Below, piece after piece: positions 14,501 through 26,500 of a stretch of DNA of 64,000 bases. A program made the translations under genes and the position numbers. The notes below the pieces were generated by a model. It worked only from the letters and a program-made list of their open reading frames with translations. It did no database searches and was not told the DNA's origin. Source of the DNA: Actinernus sp. WN-2022 (lineage: Eukaryota > Cnidaria > Anthozoa > Actiniaria > Actinernidae); NCBI GenBank assembly GCA_030867875.1, contig JAOWCC010000577.1, positions 151,148,344 to 151,212,343 on the forward strand, given 5' to 3'. Position 1 is the stretch's first letter. Every line of letters begins with the position of its first letter.

Positions 14501-17500
14501 TTCTCCCTACTCAAGAATAAGTAAATAAGTAAATGTGCTTGGGAGAAATTTTATGTTGATCAAAGTCACTTACGTTGTTCTTGCATGGAGCCCTTCAATT
14601 GTCAATGAGGGCCATGGCCATTAGATCTATTTCTTGGTTCTATTTTGTGACAGCTTCATTCTCATAATGCTCAAGTGAATGCCATCAATGAGAAAAAGCT
14701 GGCAAGTCTTGCAGGATCAGAAAAGTTGTACCATGCCAAAGATAATGGCCAGCAACCATATGCAAATAATATGAACAAATATGTGATAGCCATGGACAAA
14801 TTGGTCCTTAGGGAAGGAGCACAGGTCATGTTATTAAAGAACTTGACGGTGGAGCTTATAAATGGATCGAGAGGAGTAGTGGAGGGATTTGATCCTGATG
14901 GGGTAAGGATTTATACATGCATCTATCACCTTTAATATAACAATTGCATTTCAACTCCAATGAGGAACTCTGATCAAGTGAATAAGCAAGTTATCAGACG
15001 AGTCCTCTCCTGTTAGAATGAAGTAATGGTTCGCGTAAGAACAGGAGCACTCAACGGCCAGGAATGCACAAAGGTGTTACTTTTTCTATTGTTGAAACTT
15101 GATATCTCATTAGTTAAACAGAAATAAACCTCCTAAAAAGAGGAAAGAACTCTGATTTCACAATATTTTTTTAAAGAAAATATTTTATAATATCTCCGCT
15201 TTTGTTTTAGTGTCTTTCTATTGGCTGAATTTGTTTTGGAATCAAAAACATATACACAACAAGCGATTTCATGCATTTTAATTTAAGAACATTAATACCA
15301 CTAGTCAAGAGATATCTTTAGAAAAAATTGAACGATTTTCTATGTGGGATTATTGAAATCACATTCATTGCCGTAGCCTGTATCATTGCTGTAGCCTGTA
15401 TCATTGCCGCAGAACAATAGATTTTGCTCCAGTTCCTATACAAACCATTACTTAATACATTTACTAAATTAAAATTAAAACTGCAATGAGGAACTCAACA
15501 CAGGTATATCATTCCACTCTTTATTGACATTTTATACATTATCTTCTAGCTCACATGTGTGCATTTTATACCATCACAATTCCCTAAAATTCAAAGCCCT
15601 GCCTGCCTACTAATTAATGTTACCGTATTCACTCACAGATAAGCCGCACCTTTTTACCCAAAATCGTCGTTTGAAATCTGGGGTGCGGCTTATTAGCCGA
15701 GAGAGACGGCTGAAATCCAATAGCCGATAGTGCCGTCCAGTGACGTCAAGGCGGATTAACAATTTAATTTATGCAAATGAAACTGTCACGGCGGTCGTAA
15801 GAGTTCGTGGGTCATAAAAACAAAGCCATCGCTTGCCTTGAGAAATTATTTGAGATTATGCTGGCCAAAATAAAAGCCTTACCTATATATATATTGTGAA
15901 AACCTTTTCGAAGCAGCGAATCGTTATATTATATAATTTTGGAGGCAAAGTACAGTTGATCTTTGTCTTTCCGTTGATCTTTGTCTCGCGATCTGCCGTT
16001 CGAATCGACACAGCTACGAGATATTACCTATGTAAATGATCCAACAGAAAAGTAGAAAAACATGAAAGGATAATGGAGAATTTTCGAAGAAATACGAAGA
16101 CTCATTTACGGGAAATAACAGTTCCTTGAAGAGAGTAGCGACATTCTTTACCACTGCGAGTGTGAACAAATAATCGATTATCAACAACCCCACGGACGCG
16201 ACGCGATAAAATGTACATGTTTACAGGTTAGTCGGCCGGTTATTGTGCAGGACACTTTCAATCCATTTCCAGATGTTTTCCTTACGAATTCAAGGTCTTT
16301 GCCAAAGACAGTCACTCCACTGAAACTCAACGATCAACAATCGCGAGTCCAAAGTGAATCCTGCCGTCTTCTCGGATAAGTTACTTATGATAATTATGCG
16401 AAATTATAGAATATGAACCAATCAGGAAGCTACAAAAATAATTTATAGTTGTTGGGTAATGTATGTCAGTCAGTGTTTTAGTACCATTTACAAACTCTTT
16501 AGTGCATTATTGGACATTAAACATTAATTCGCAAGTGTTTGATTTGCATAATAACAAATGAAGGCTGTGTCATAAGGGACCAAGTTGCGAGCAGAGGTTT
16601 CTCATCTCTTTGCCTTTCCTGTCGCTGAAAGAAACCTCTGCCATGAAACGATTGCTTTTCGCGTTGAGCATGCACCACGGTATCTGGATTGCCATTGGCC
16701 GAAAAAAAAACGAGACGGTAAGCATTGTAGATTCATTGTATGTAGATTTCAAATTGTCCATTTCCTATTGTTATAAACGGCAGTGGAGAAAATAAATGAA
16801 TGTCCTTCTTCGAAGGTATAAATCAAAGCTTTCTTTAGGATCAATTACGGTAGATTTATTGAGCGGTAATTTCAAGATCTGTGCAGTTCGGTAAAGTAAG
16901 AAGAAGACAGCCGGAGTTTGAAGCCCATTCGTATCAATCGTCGGCAAACAACAAACGCGTGGCGACATAAATAACGGCTGTGAAGGATACTGTGGGCTCT
17001 TGCAAAACCAGCGAAGATTGCCAAAAAGTCATGCCCGAGTGATATCAAACAGGTAAAACCGGGTTTGGTAACTGGTTTATCACATGGTTTTAGTACCTCC
17101 AAGATATTGGAGGTTGCAAGTGCACATGTTCAACGGGAAAAGCAACGGTTTGTGGCAAAGGTTTCTTTCGGCGACAGGAAAGGCAAAGAGATGAGAAACC
17201 TCTGCTCACAGGGTAGCCCTTTTCAGGACGTTTGTTTAAGCTACTGTGTATTTTTATTCGAAATTTTGAAGGAAAAAACCGCCCTGAAAAGGGTAACCGG
17301 TCGTTTCGCTAACGAGTCGTTTCGTCAACTGCCATTTCGATAACGTCTTAAGTCGTTTCGCTAACGTCATATATTTATGGTTCTATTCATGGGTATGTAT
17401 GTACGATATATAACATAAAGATTAATAAAGATTACTTCAGTCATATTTTGAGTGGTGTGATTTATTTCGGTAAGCCGGTGATGTTTCCGCCGATATCGCG

Positions 17501-20500
17501 GACTGTTACTGACTGTCAATTATACTCTCTCCCAATTATTGATCTAATCGAAATAAAAGTAAATTGAAACCATCATGTTGAGTATTTTGATCTACAACAT
17601 ACCCCACAACGTGTATCATTTGAAAGCTTTTGATGCATACTTCAAGAGAGCATCTAAAATCAGAGACAGAATTTACTTCAACTCGGAATGGCGTCCTCCG
17701 TTGTTATGACGCCGAAGCCGACTACGTGATAAATTTTCACTTTACAACTTATCTGAGTTCTAGACTACAACATACCCCGTAACTTATATCATTTGAAAGC
17801 TTTTAATACACACTTTAACTTTTAAAACATTTTAGCGATGCGTTTTCAAGAGAGCATCTAAAATCAGAGACAGAATTTACTTCAACTCGGAATGGCGTCC
17901 TCCGTTGTTATGACGCCGAAGCCGACTACGTGATAAATTTTCACTTTACAACTTATCTGAGTTCTAGACTACAACATACCCCGTAACTTATATCATTTGA
18001 AAGCTTTTAATACACACTTTAACTTTTAAAACATTTTAGCGATGCGTTTTCAAGAGAGCATCTAAAATCAGAGACAGAATTTACTTCAACTCGGAAGCGT
18101 CTCCAAGCTAAGCGATCAAACTTCATTGTTCTAGATTACAATGGTCTGAGGTGGGGAAAAAAATCACTTTCGATCCTTTTGTTCTTGCTTAACTGATCAC
18201 TCGTTCATTGAAATTGAAAACCGACCAATGGGAGATTAATAATTTCGATCCGCCCAAATACTATAAAAGCCGGCTAAGAATTAACCATTTCATTCATATC
18301 TAGAGTACCTCCAAAAAGCGATAATCAACAAGTTAAAATTTTATCATGTCCGACAAGTGTATTTCCTGTTCCCTTCCTGTTCGTGAGCGTCAGCAAGGCC
18401 TTCTTTGTAATGGGTGTTGCCGTTGGCAACACAGAACTTGTAGAACCGGAGTGTCCCAGGCCGAGTACAGAAATGCTGTCCGCGAGGAGCGCTCCATAAA
18501 CTGGCGTTGCGCCGCTGGCCTACATACTGATGGCGTTGCGCCGCTGGCCTACATACTGATGTCCAGTAGGAAGGAGAAGGACTACAAGAAGGTAATTAGC
18601 ACACACATCTGTATTGTATCAACTAATGTAACATATTATAATGAACAATAACATATTGTGTTAACAGAAGGACTATAAGAAGGGAAATAGCACACACATC
18701 TGTATAACATATAACATCAACTAACATATTGTAGTAACGGTGTTTGTACTAAAATATTGTGTTGTTTGGTCTTTCCGATAGGTCTTGAAGAAGCTGATTC
18801 AACTGTTACCATCCCCGGCCAAAGTTGAGCAGGTCACATTAGACTTTGAGAAGGCCATGTGGAAGGCCGTGAAGTCTGTACTGCCAGCAGTAAAGATTCA
18901 GGGCTGCGTCTTCCATTGGACGCAGGCACTGTGGAGGAAGGTTTGTTATCTTTGACAAATCAAATCAGTATCAAATAGATGATGTTACGTTATTACATAG
19001 AAAAACAGTACTAATTTTAATTCGTCTTCTTTCGATAGGTGCAAGAGCTCGGTCTCCAGACTGCCTACAGCAACAGTGATGCAGTCTACCAACTCATTCG
19101 AAAGGTGATGGCCCTTCCGTTCCTCCCCCAGCATGAGATTGGACCAATGTTCACCAGGCTGAGCTTACAGGCTCAGGCCCCTCCACTCCGCGACCTGATA
19201 GAGTATGTCCAGCGCCAATGGATACGTAGTACAATCTTCCCGCCAAAGGATTGGAGTGTGTATCGCCAGCCAGTGAGGACGAACAATGATATCGAGGGCT
19301 GGCACAATGCACTGAACAAGCATGCAGGAGGGAGGTGCAAACTGCCTCTGTACTCTCTCATTGAGCTTCTGGACCGCGAGGCAAGCCTGACAAGAATAAA
19401 TATTAGGCTGGTTTCAGAAAACAAACTGAAAAGAATCCAGAGAAGAAAATACAGAAACATGCAGGCCAAGCTCTTTGAACACTGGGAGCTCTATGACAAT
19501 CGGCAAAAATCTGCAAGGCAATTACTTAAATTCTGCTCCCGCCTTAATGGACCAGCCCGTAGTTAGTCAGTAAATACCAAACGAAACGTAATATGTGAAC
19601 ATGTTTGTAAATATTTGGTACAATGTAGGCTAATAAAATGTTTTTAATCAAAGAAGGTTGTTTGTCAACTATTTGGTACCAACTATTTATTTACAATACT
19701 TCAGCTTCCCTAACCCAGAAAGAAATTGTGTAAGACATAAATAAAACAAAAAAAAGGCCTAGATTCCTTGGTCTTAGCTTACCTGTGTTAGTCGACTCGT
19801 GGAGAGGTCTGGTAACTAATGTAGGATCATGTCCCACAACAAACATCGTAGCTGGCGTGACGTTCTTTGGCTCCTAGTTTCAAACTCTTTATCCTTTTAT
19901 TAGTTATTAGTCTGCTATTAGTTAAGTAAACAATCAGTATTACATTTATTTGTCTTTGCTTAATCTTTTGATTCGGTCGGTCACGTAAAACAAGGCCGTT
20001 TTTCCCTGTTATGTGGTGTGCCGTGACTCGGTGTATGTAAAGTCGAGGTCGATTTTTTCCGATTTTTTGAGTTACAAAATACATTTTAGTTGTTAAAAGG
20101 TTCACTTGCACACCGGAATATACGGTACATAGAACCTTAACAAGCAAGAGAACAGATTTAGGACGTTAGCGAAACGACTTAAGACGTTATCGAAATGGCA
20201 GTTGACGAAACGACTCGTTAGCGAAACGACCGGTAACCCTGAAAAGGGTAGACTGCTTGCAAGTCCCTTCTATTCCGCATTTTTTTAGAATGGCTAAACA
20301 TGGTTCAAGATGGCTGACATGGCTAGACATGGTACATGTAGTTGGCTGGGTCTGTAAGTAGGCCCAGCCAACTATGTGTACGTACCATATGTAGCCATGT
20401 CAAGCCATCGTTAGCCATCTTGAAACATGTTTAGCCATTCTAAAAAATGCGGAATAGAAGGGAATTGCAAACAGTCTATGAAAAAGGGCAACTAATGGTC

Positions 20501-23500
20501 CCTTGTGGCACACAGCCCTTCAAATTGAATGTGAACAGATCACTCAAGAGATGTTCACAACTGAAGGTGTCTTCAAACTGGTTGAGGCCCTTTTATACCA
20601 CAGGTCCTTGTTATTAAATGATGTACATGTACATGTACATGTAATCTAAGACCAATAACAGTGCAGACAGTGGCATAGCCTGTCATCTTCAGACGGTACG
20701 AGGTCGTCCGCTCACTTCCTCCCACCTCCCCGTCTGATGAACTTTGGCAGAAACCATGTTCCTGACGTCAAGTTTAATTTTGACCAATCATAGCGAAGAT
20801 TTTATTTTTGGAGAACTGACGTATGTGTGGAATGTCAATAGTGGAGCCTGCATGAAGGAGAAGCCAAATGGCGGACGATACAAACGGACTTCATATGGCT
20901 TTGGAGAAAGCGTGCGAAACTTTCGGCATTTCTGAATTATTTCCCGAACAGAGAAAGCCAATATTACCCCTCGTTTCCCGGAAGGACCTTGGCCATCACA
21001 GATGTATCTATAGGCGATGACCAGGTAGAGAATCGAGAGAGGAGAAATTATGTAGCTAGCTTCTACAGCTCGCCAGAATCACACACTTTCCTGCACTGCA
21101 GAATTCTTAGGTTTTACAGCTTCAAACTTATGTCAATTTCTCAGAACTAACCCTAACCATATCCTGTTTGAGCTGCTCTGGTGTTTTGGGCAGCAGGAAC
21201 TTTTTAAACAGGATGGTCACAACACTGATCTAACGACCGGATTTGTTGTACTTTACAATTTGTCAAAATCAAGACTGTTCAAAATTCTGAAAACATAAAT
21301 ATTTACATGTAGGCCAATGTAATACAACTTTTACCATGACATAATTATTCACTATATGTGTTCGCTCCTGTAGAAATTTCATGCCATTCCATGAAATATT
21401 TAGTCTTCTTAGGTGAAAAAGCTAAGATATTTCAGCTTTTAGGACTAATTCTAAATGCCAACATTCTAGGAGACATTACATTTTAATACGGCATACAAAG
21501 CGGTTGAGGTCGGAAGATTAATAATTTTCTAAAGCCCGTGCCCGTAGCTAGTAGATTCATAAACATCGCAATATCGATGCACTTCCTATCAGATTTTCCC
21601 GGTACACGTCTGGGGATAACATGTTTCTCAATGTTCTGTTTCTATAAGTTTGAAACTGTAGAACATTATGCAGTGCATGAAAGAGCCGTGATTCTGGCGA
21701 TCTGTAGAAGTTGTAGAAGGCTACATAATTTCTCCTCTCTCGATTCTCAACCTGGTCGTCGCCTTATAGATGCAGCTGTGGTAGCCAAGACCTTCCGGGA
21801 AACAAAGGATAATAACGTCTTTCTCTGTTCGGGAAATAATTCAGAAATGCCGAAAGTTTCGCACGCTTTCTCCAAAGCCATATCGAGTCCGTTTGTATCG
21901 TCTGCCATGTGGCTTCTCCTTCATGCAGGCTCCACTAGACTTTCCACGCATACCTCAGTTCTCCAAAAATAAAACATTCGCTCTGATTGGTCGAAATGAA
22001 ACAATAGCCAGAACACTGTTTCTGTCAAAGTCCATCAGACGGGGAGGTGGGAGGAAGTGAGCGGATGACCTCGCACCGTCTGAAAATCAGGCTAACAGTG
22101 GCAGTGCAATTTGTTAATTTGATATAACAAACTTCCTAGTTAGAGATTTTCTGACCTGCATGATCTGATGAAGAGTTTATCCCTATTTCAGTGGCCAAAA
22201 GTAAAGTTCACTGATGGCAGTGAGAGGACTATTAAGGAGGTGGAATGGAATCTAGAGAACAGCAGTGGTGTGGTGTTAGCCCGCAGGATCCAGGTTCCCC
22301 TCAAACTCGCTTGGGCCATCACAATCCACAAGAGCCAGGGAATGAGCATTGACTTACTACAGGTACTGGGATTAAAAAAAAATACGATTTAAGATAATAA
22401 ATTCAATCAATAAATTGGCTGCATTTCAATTTTCCTGTGGTGTTTTGTATAGGTTGACTTGAAGCATGTGTTCTCTCAGGGGCAGGCTTACGTTGCATTG
22501 TCAAGGGCAAGGTACTGTACCATATAATACATCTAGAGCAGATTTGGTATGAGTGGGACAGACTACAGCACGGCATGCCTTGACATTGAAATGGTTTCCC
22601 TATTGTTTTTGTCCTGCTGATCCAATCAAATTACATAAATACGGTACAGTACGGTTACAGCATGGTTACCGAGATACCGTAGTTTGTCCCACTCATACGC
22701 AATCTGCTCTATTAAAAAAGGTTACCACAGAGGGCGTACATGTACATTGGACATAAGTCAATAGGACATACAACACTCCAATATCCAAAATGAATTGTGG
22801 CTACATCTGTGCAACTATGAGGAACTGATTAACAATGGTGTGATTTGAAAATGGATTCAATAGAAGCCATGAACGTTTGTTAGCTATAATGTACAACCAC
22901 AATTCATGTTCACTTGGTCTTTCTCCTTTTCCCCTGTCCTTGCTTTCTCTCCCCCAGTCTAACCTGTATACAGCTTCTGTTTTCCTCCTTAATTAGAAAT
23001 CGGAGAAGCGAAGCACATAATTGTCCTTCTCTGATTTTGGAGTGGAGACGGATGGCTGTACACAGGCTACCCCATTCTTCCTCTTCTTTATTTTCGTCTC
23101 ACTATTTCGTTTGTCGCCTTACCCACTATCTGAGAGCCTGGACCAGGTTTAGGAATGTCCCATATCCAACATGTCTGTCCCATTGATTATATCCTGTGTA
23201 CTATCCCCATAACAACCTTTTTAAATAGGTGTATATTTCTATAGTTGTGAGGAAATTTATTTCTAGATACATGTACGTAAGGCTTTTTTTTTCTTTTGCT
23301 AAATTGATTGATAAAATGGTGCAAAAGGTAATTACGAAAGTATTTTTTTGTTCTGATCGAGCTACATGTACCAACAGGCACAATTGTATCATAAAATCAG
23401 ATTTATTTATGATATATAATTATTTATTGCAAGAGAGAAGAATAAACTGTCTTTTCATTTTGATAAATGGAACAAACTTCTCCCTTTTTTATATACTAAA

Positions 23501-26500
23501 TGTAGCGGAAATGCCAAAAACTAAATCAAATCCACGTTGTTTAAAAAAAATGAAACTCGTCTTGCCCTTTTTTTGTTCCTCTGTTTTGTTTTCTTCTTTT
23601 ATTCCTGTGCTTTGTTGTTCTTGTTCTCTTTTATATGTTTAACTTATATATATATAAAATTGTTGGAAAACAAAAAAATGTTTCTTGTTTCAGGACATTA
23701 GAAGGTTTACAAGTCCTCTCTTTTGACATGACGAAATTCACGACCAGTGATGCTGTTATTCGGTAGGAGTTTATGTGCATTGGATGTAGTTCAGTATTAA
23801 ATTGTCAATGAAGTGAAACAATCGATCCCGTTTTTATTTTATTTATTAAATTCTAGGTTTCTCTTAGCCATTTTGTGCAATTAAAAATCAATATGGAGAG
23901 CGTGAACATATTTTTTTTTCGTATCGAAGTCAGGCGGAATTGCCAAAATCAGGTGACAATTTTTATGCCGTTAAGGTTATTGGATACCTTCAAAAGTGAT
24001 TTCCGCAAAAATGTGTTTACGCGGGCGCTCGGAGAACAAAATATGGGAACCTATATATCAATGGAAAGGTTGAAAACTGAAGAATACCAGTAAAAGGTTA
24101 TTTTATACGGAATTACTCTAGATTTAAAACTACAGTCACTTTAACCCGATGTCGAAGACGTTTATAAACGCGAATTACCAGCGCCGGGTTTTTATACTTA
24201 CGAAGTAATTACACTTGCGTCAAGTTAAGCGGTCATTGAATTCCAAAAGTGTGTGTGCGATTTTTGATATTTATTTTCTATGCGAAATTATTGCAGTTTA
24301 AAGTCGATTCATTGAATATTTTTGCCAAGCCATCGCGCTTGGACCGATATCTTTAAAACTAAAAACAAATCGGAAAAAAGCACACGCGCTTTTGGAGATT
24401 AGTTATCGTAGTATCACTGGACGAAATTTCAAAAAATTCCAGTAAATTATTATATGCAATCAATTCACTTGAAGACTGCAGAAACGTTGAAAATTTGTAG
24501 CCGAGAAATCGGCATTTGAAGTTCAGCAACTGATTCACACCTACTTAGAGCGGCTTTCCGGAATTGACACCCATTCTCCAATCAGAAACAACCTCCTGGA
24601 GTCTCCCAAAATTCCTCGGGTTGAAACTAAAGGTAGAGTTTCAATATGTAAATATAATTACAAGCCATAGTTCTCCTTGTAGTCTCTTGCTTTAATATGT
24701 GGGTTCCAGAGGATATTGTAATCTAGGAATTAAAGAAATACAATATTCATCTCGGCAAATATATATATATGTTGATTTCCGATCAAAGGTACGCGCCGTA
24801 TCTATAGCCGGCTTGTTTGACTTGAAAAAAAAAAAGACAAAAAGGTGAACCGTCAGACTTTACGTTTCCATCTAAGCTTTCTTGGAAACAAATATTCTCT
24901 CGGCTGACTCCTGTCAATTCTTCTTTATGTTCAGATGTGGATCACTTGGCACTCCGTTTGAAGGTGAAATACGAACCTTTGTCGGGTTTTGCGAGGACTT
25001 CTATTTGGCTCGAAGTCGTATGCGTTGTTTGGCCTTGTTTTGTTTTTCATTTTTCTTGGTTTTCGAAGCTAAGGGCACCTGCTTGCTTTTTGGAAGACAT
25101 ATGGCCAACAACCGATGGAATTACGGAATCGTGTGTGGAAAAACGTTTCTCAATAAACGTAAACATTGGTATATGAAATGCTTCCCCACACTTTCGATAC
25201 GGGCGAGTGAGCACTTGTCATGTGTTAATTGATCTTCTGTCAATCAAACAGAACCTTTTACTTCCGGTTAAAAACTTTCTTTTGGTATTTCTCCGTCAAT
25301 ATTATTGTTTTGGAACGGAGTTTTTAGTATATCAAACACTGCTAACCATCTTTTTCGTTTTGAAGGTATCCAGTAACCTTAAAGATATGGTAATCACATG
25401 CGTGACGTCACTAGGTCTGCGCATTTATATTCGTCGCCATAAATACTACAAAATAAGTGCATTTTTGGCCAGTTTTCCATTTAAATGTGTAATACTTTGA
25501 GAAACCTTGAAAATGGTCATAATTTTTCTAATAGAAACCTTGCAGTCGGCTTTGTGAATATAAATGCGCAGACTTAGTAACGTCACGCATGTGATTACCA
25601 TATCTTTAACGGCATAAAAATTGTCGCCTGATTTTGGCAATTATGCCTGACTTCCATACGTAAAAAAATATGTTCGCGTTCTCCATATTGATATTTAATT
25701 GCACAAAATGACTAAGAGAAACCTAGAATTTAATAAAATAAAATAAAAACGGGATCGATTTTGGGTATTCCTACTTCCTACAACCCTTGCCATTTAAGTC
25801 GGACCGCTTCAGTAATTTCCGGCAAACCACCCATTGAATAACCTTATTGTCATTTTGCTCCCATCCTTCGATAACGGCTTGGGAAAAGCTTTCTCTGTTG
25901 GGAAATTTCTCAGTGTCGGCCTTACTATAGGTCACTAGATATATTGTTCGCTGAATTCGGCCCTCGAGCTTCCGCCATTATTTAAAAACACAGCTGATAT
26001 GAGTGGCGATCGAAAGTTCGTTAGCCGTTTCAAATTTTGGCCCATGCGCGGCTTCAATAAATGAATATTCACAAGCTATTATGACTTTGAAATTGTAAAT
26101 GTGTATCGGTATTAATAAATTTAGTAAAAATGTATTTAATTTTAAACTTTTTTTTTAGAGCTGTAATCCTATATTTTTTTCATATGCACACCACCCCTCC
26201 CCCCTACTTTTATGACGTCACATAAGCATGACGTCACTGTATGTATGGTCATATTAAGAATTTCATTTGGTGTCCATTTAGAAACAAACGTGGCTCAAGA
26301 AAGCTGGCACAATCTACTGAAGCTAATTTAAATGCCCTGGACGTGGGCGCCGTTCGCTCTGACAACCCTTGCCATTTAAGTCGGACCGCTTCAGCAATTT
26401 CCGGCTATTTTTAACACAACCCCCCTCCCCCATTTCAATGTTGGTTTTCGAGCTGACTGAAATGTTGCCTTTCTATCCCAACATTGTGAAGGGGGAGGGG

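Larger units (their letters stand above)
17293..20237 (+). mobile_element. Mutator-like element (MULE) with 76-bp TIRs and 10-bp TSD
   Basis: The left TIR 17293-17368 starts GTAACCGGTCGTTTCGCTAA. The right TIR 20162-20237 is its reverse complement with very few differences. The flanks 17283-17292 and 20238-20247 are both CCTGAAAAGG, a 10-bp target-site duplication as expected for Mutator-type transposition. It carries a spliced transposase gene (18346-19566), an upstream TATA box, and a 204-bp tandem repeat. It lies in the same orientation as PIF1 within its largest intron. Confidence 0.92.
16559..20522. mobile_element. Outer inverted-repeat element hosting the Mutator-like element
   Basis: Imperfect terminal inverted repeats: 16559-16588 (GAAGGCTGTGTCATAAGGGA) and 20488-20522 (reverse complement GAAGGGCTGTGTGCCACAAG). 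Inside the left part a second inverted pair occurs (16589-16674 with 17118-17208, AGAGGTTTCTCATCTCTTTG). The right part is a foldback (20250-20482). The Mutator-like element at 17293-20237 interrupts it. Boundaries are approximate. Confidence 0.5.
23820..25760. mobile_element. Palindromic element interrupted at its centre
   Basis: The left arm 23820-23974 (AATCGATCCCGTTTTTATTT to TTTTTATGCCGTTAA) is the reverse complement of 25606-25760 (TTAACGGCATAAAAATTGTC to AAAAACGGGATCGATT) with few differences. Without the inserted DNA the two arms meet at GCCGTTAACGGC. Two TTAA elements have inserted at that central TTAA. Confidence 0.85.

Noticed and set aside
20744..21972. Open frames of 63 and 144 codons around 20.7-21.97 kb as genes
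   Set aside because: They lie in the mirrored arms of the 20676-22094 inverted-repeat element and reflect the same sequence on opposite strands. No domain was found.
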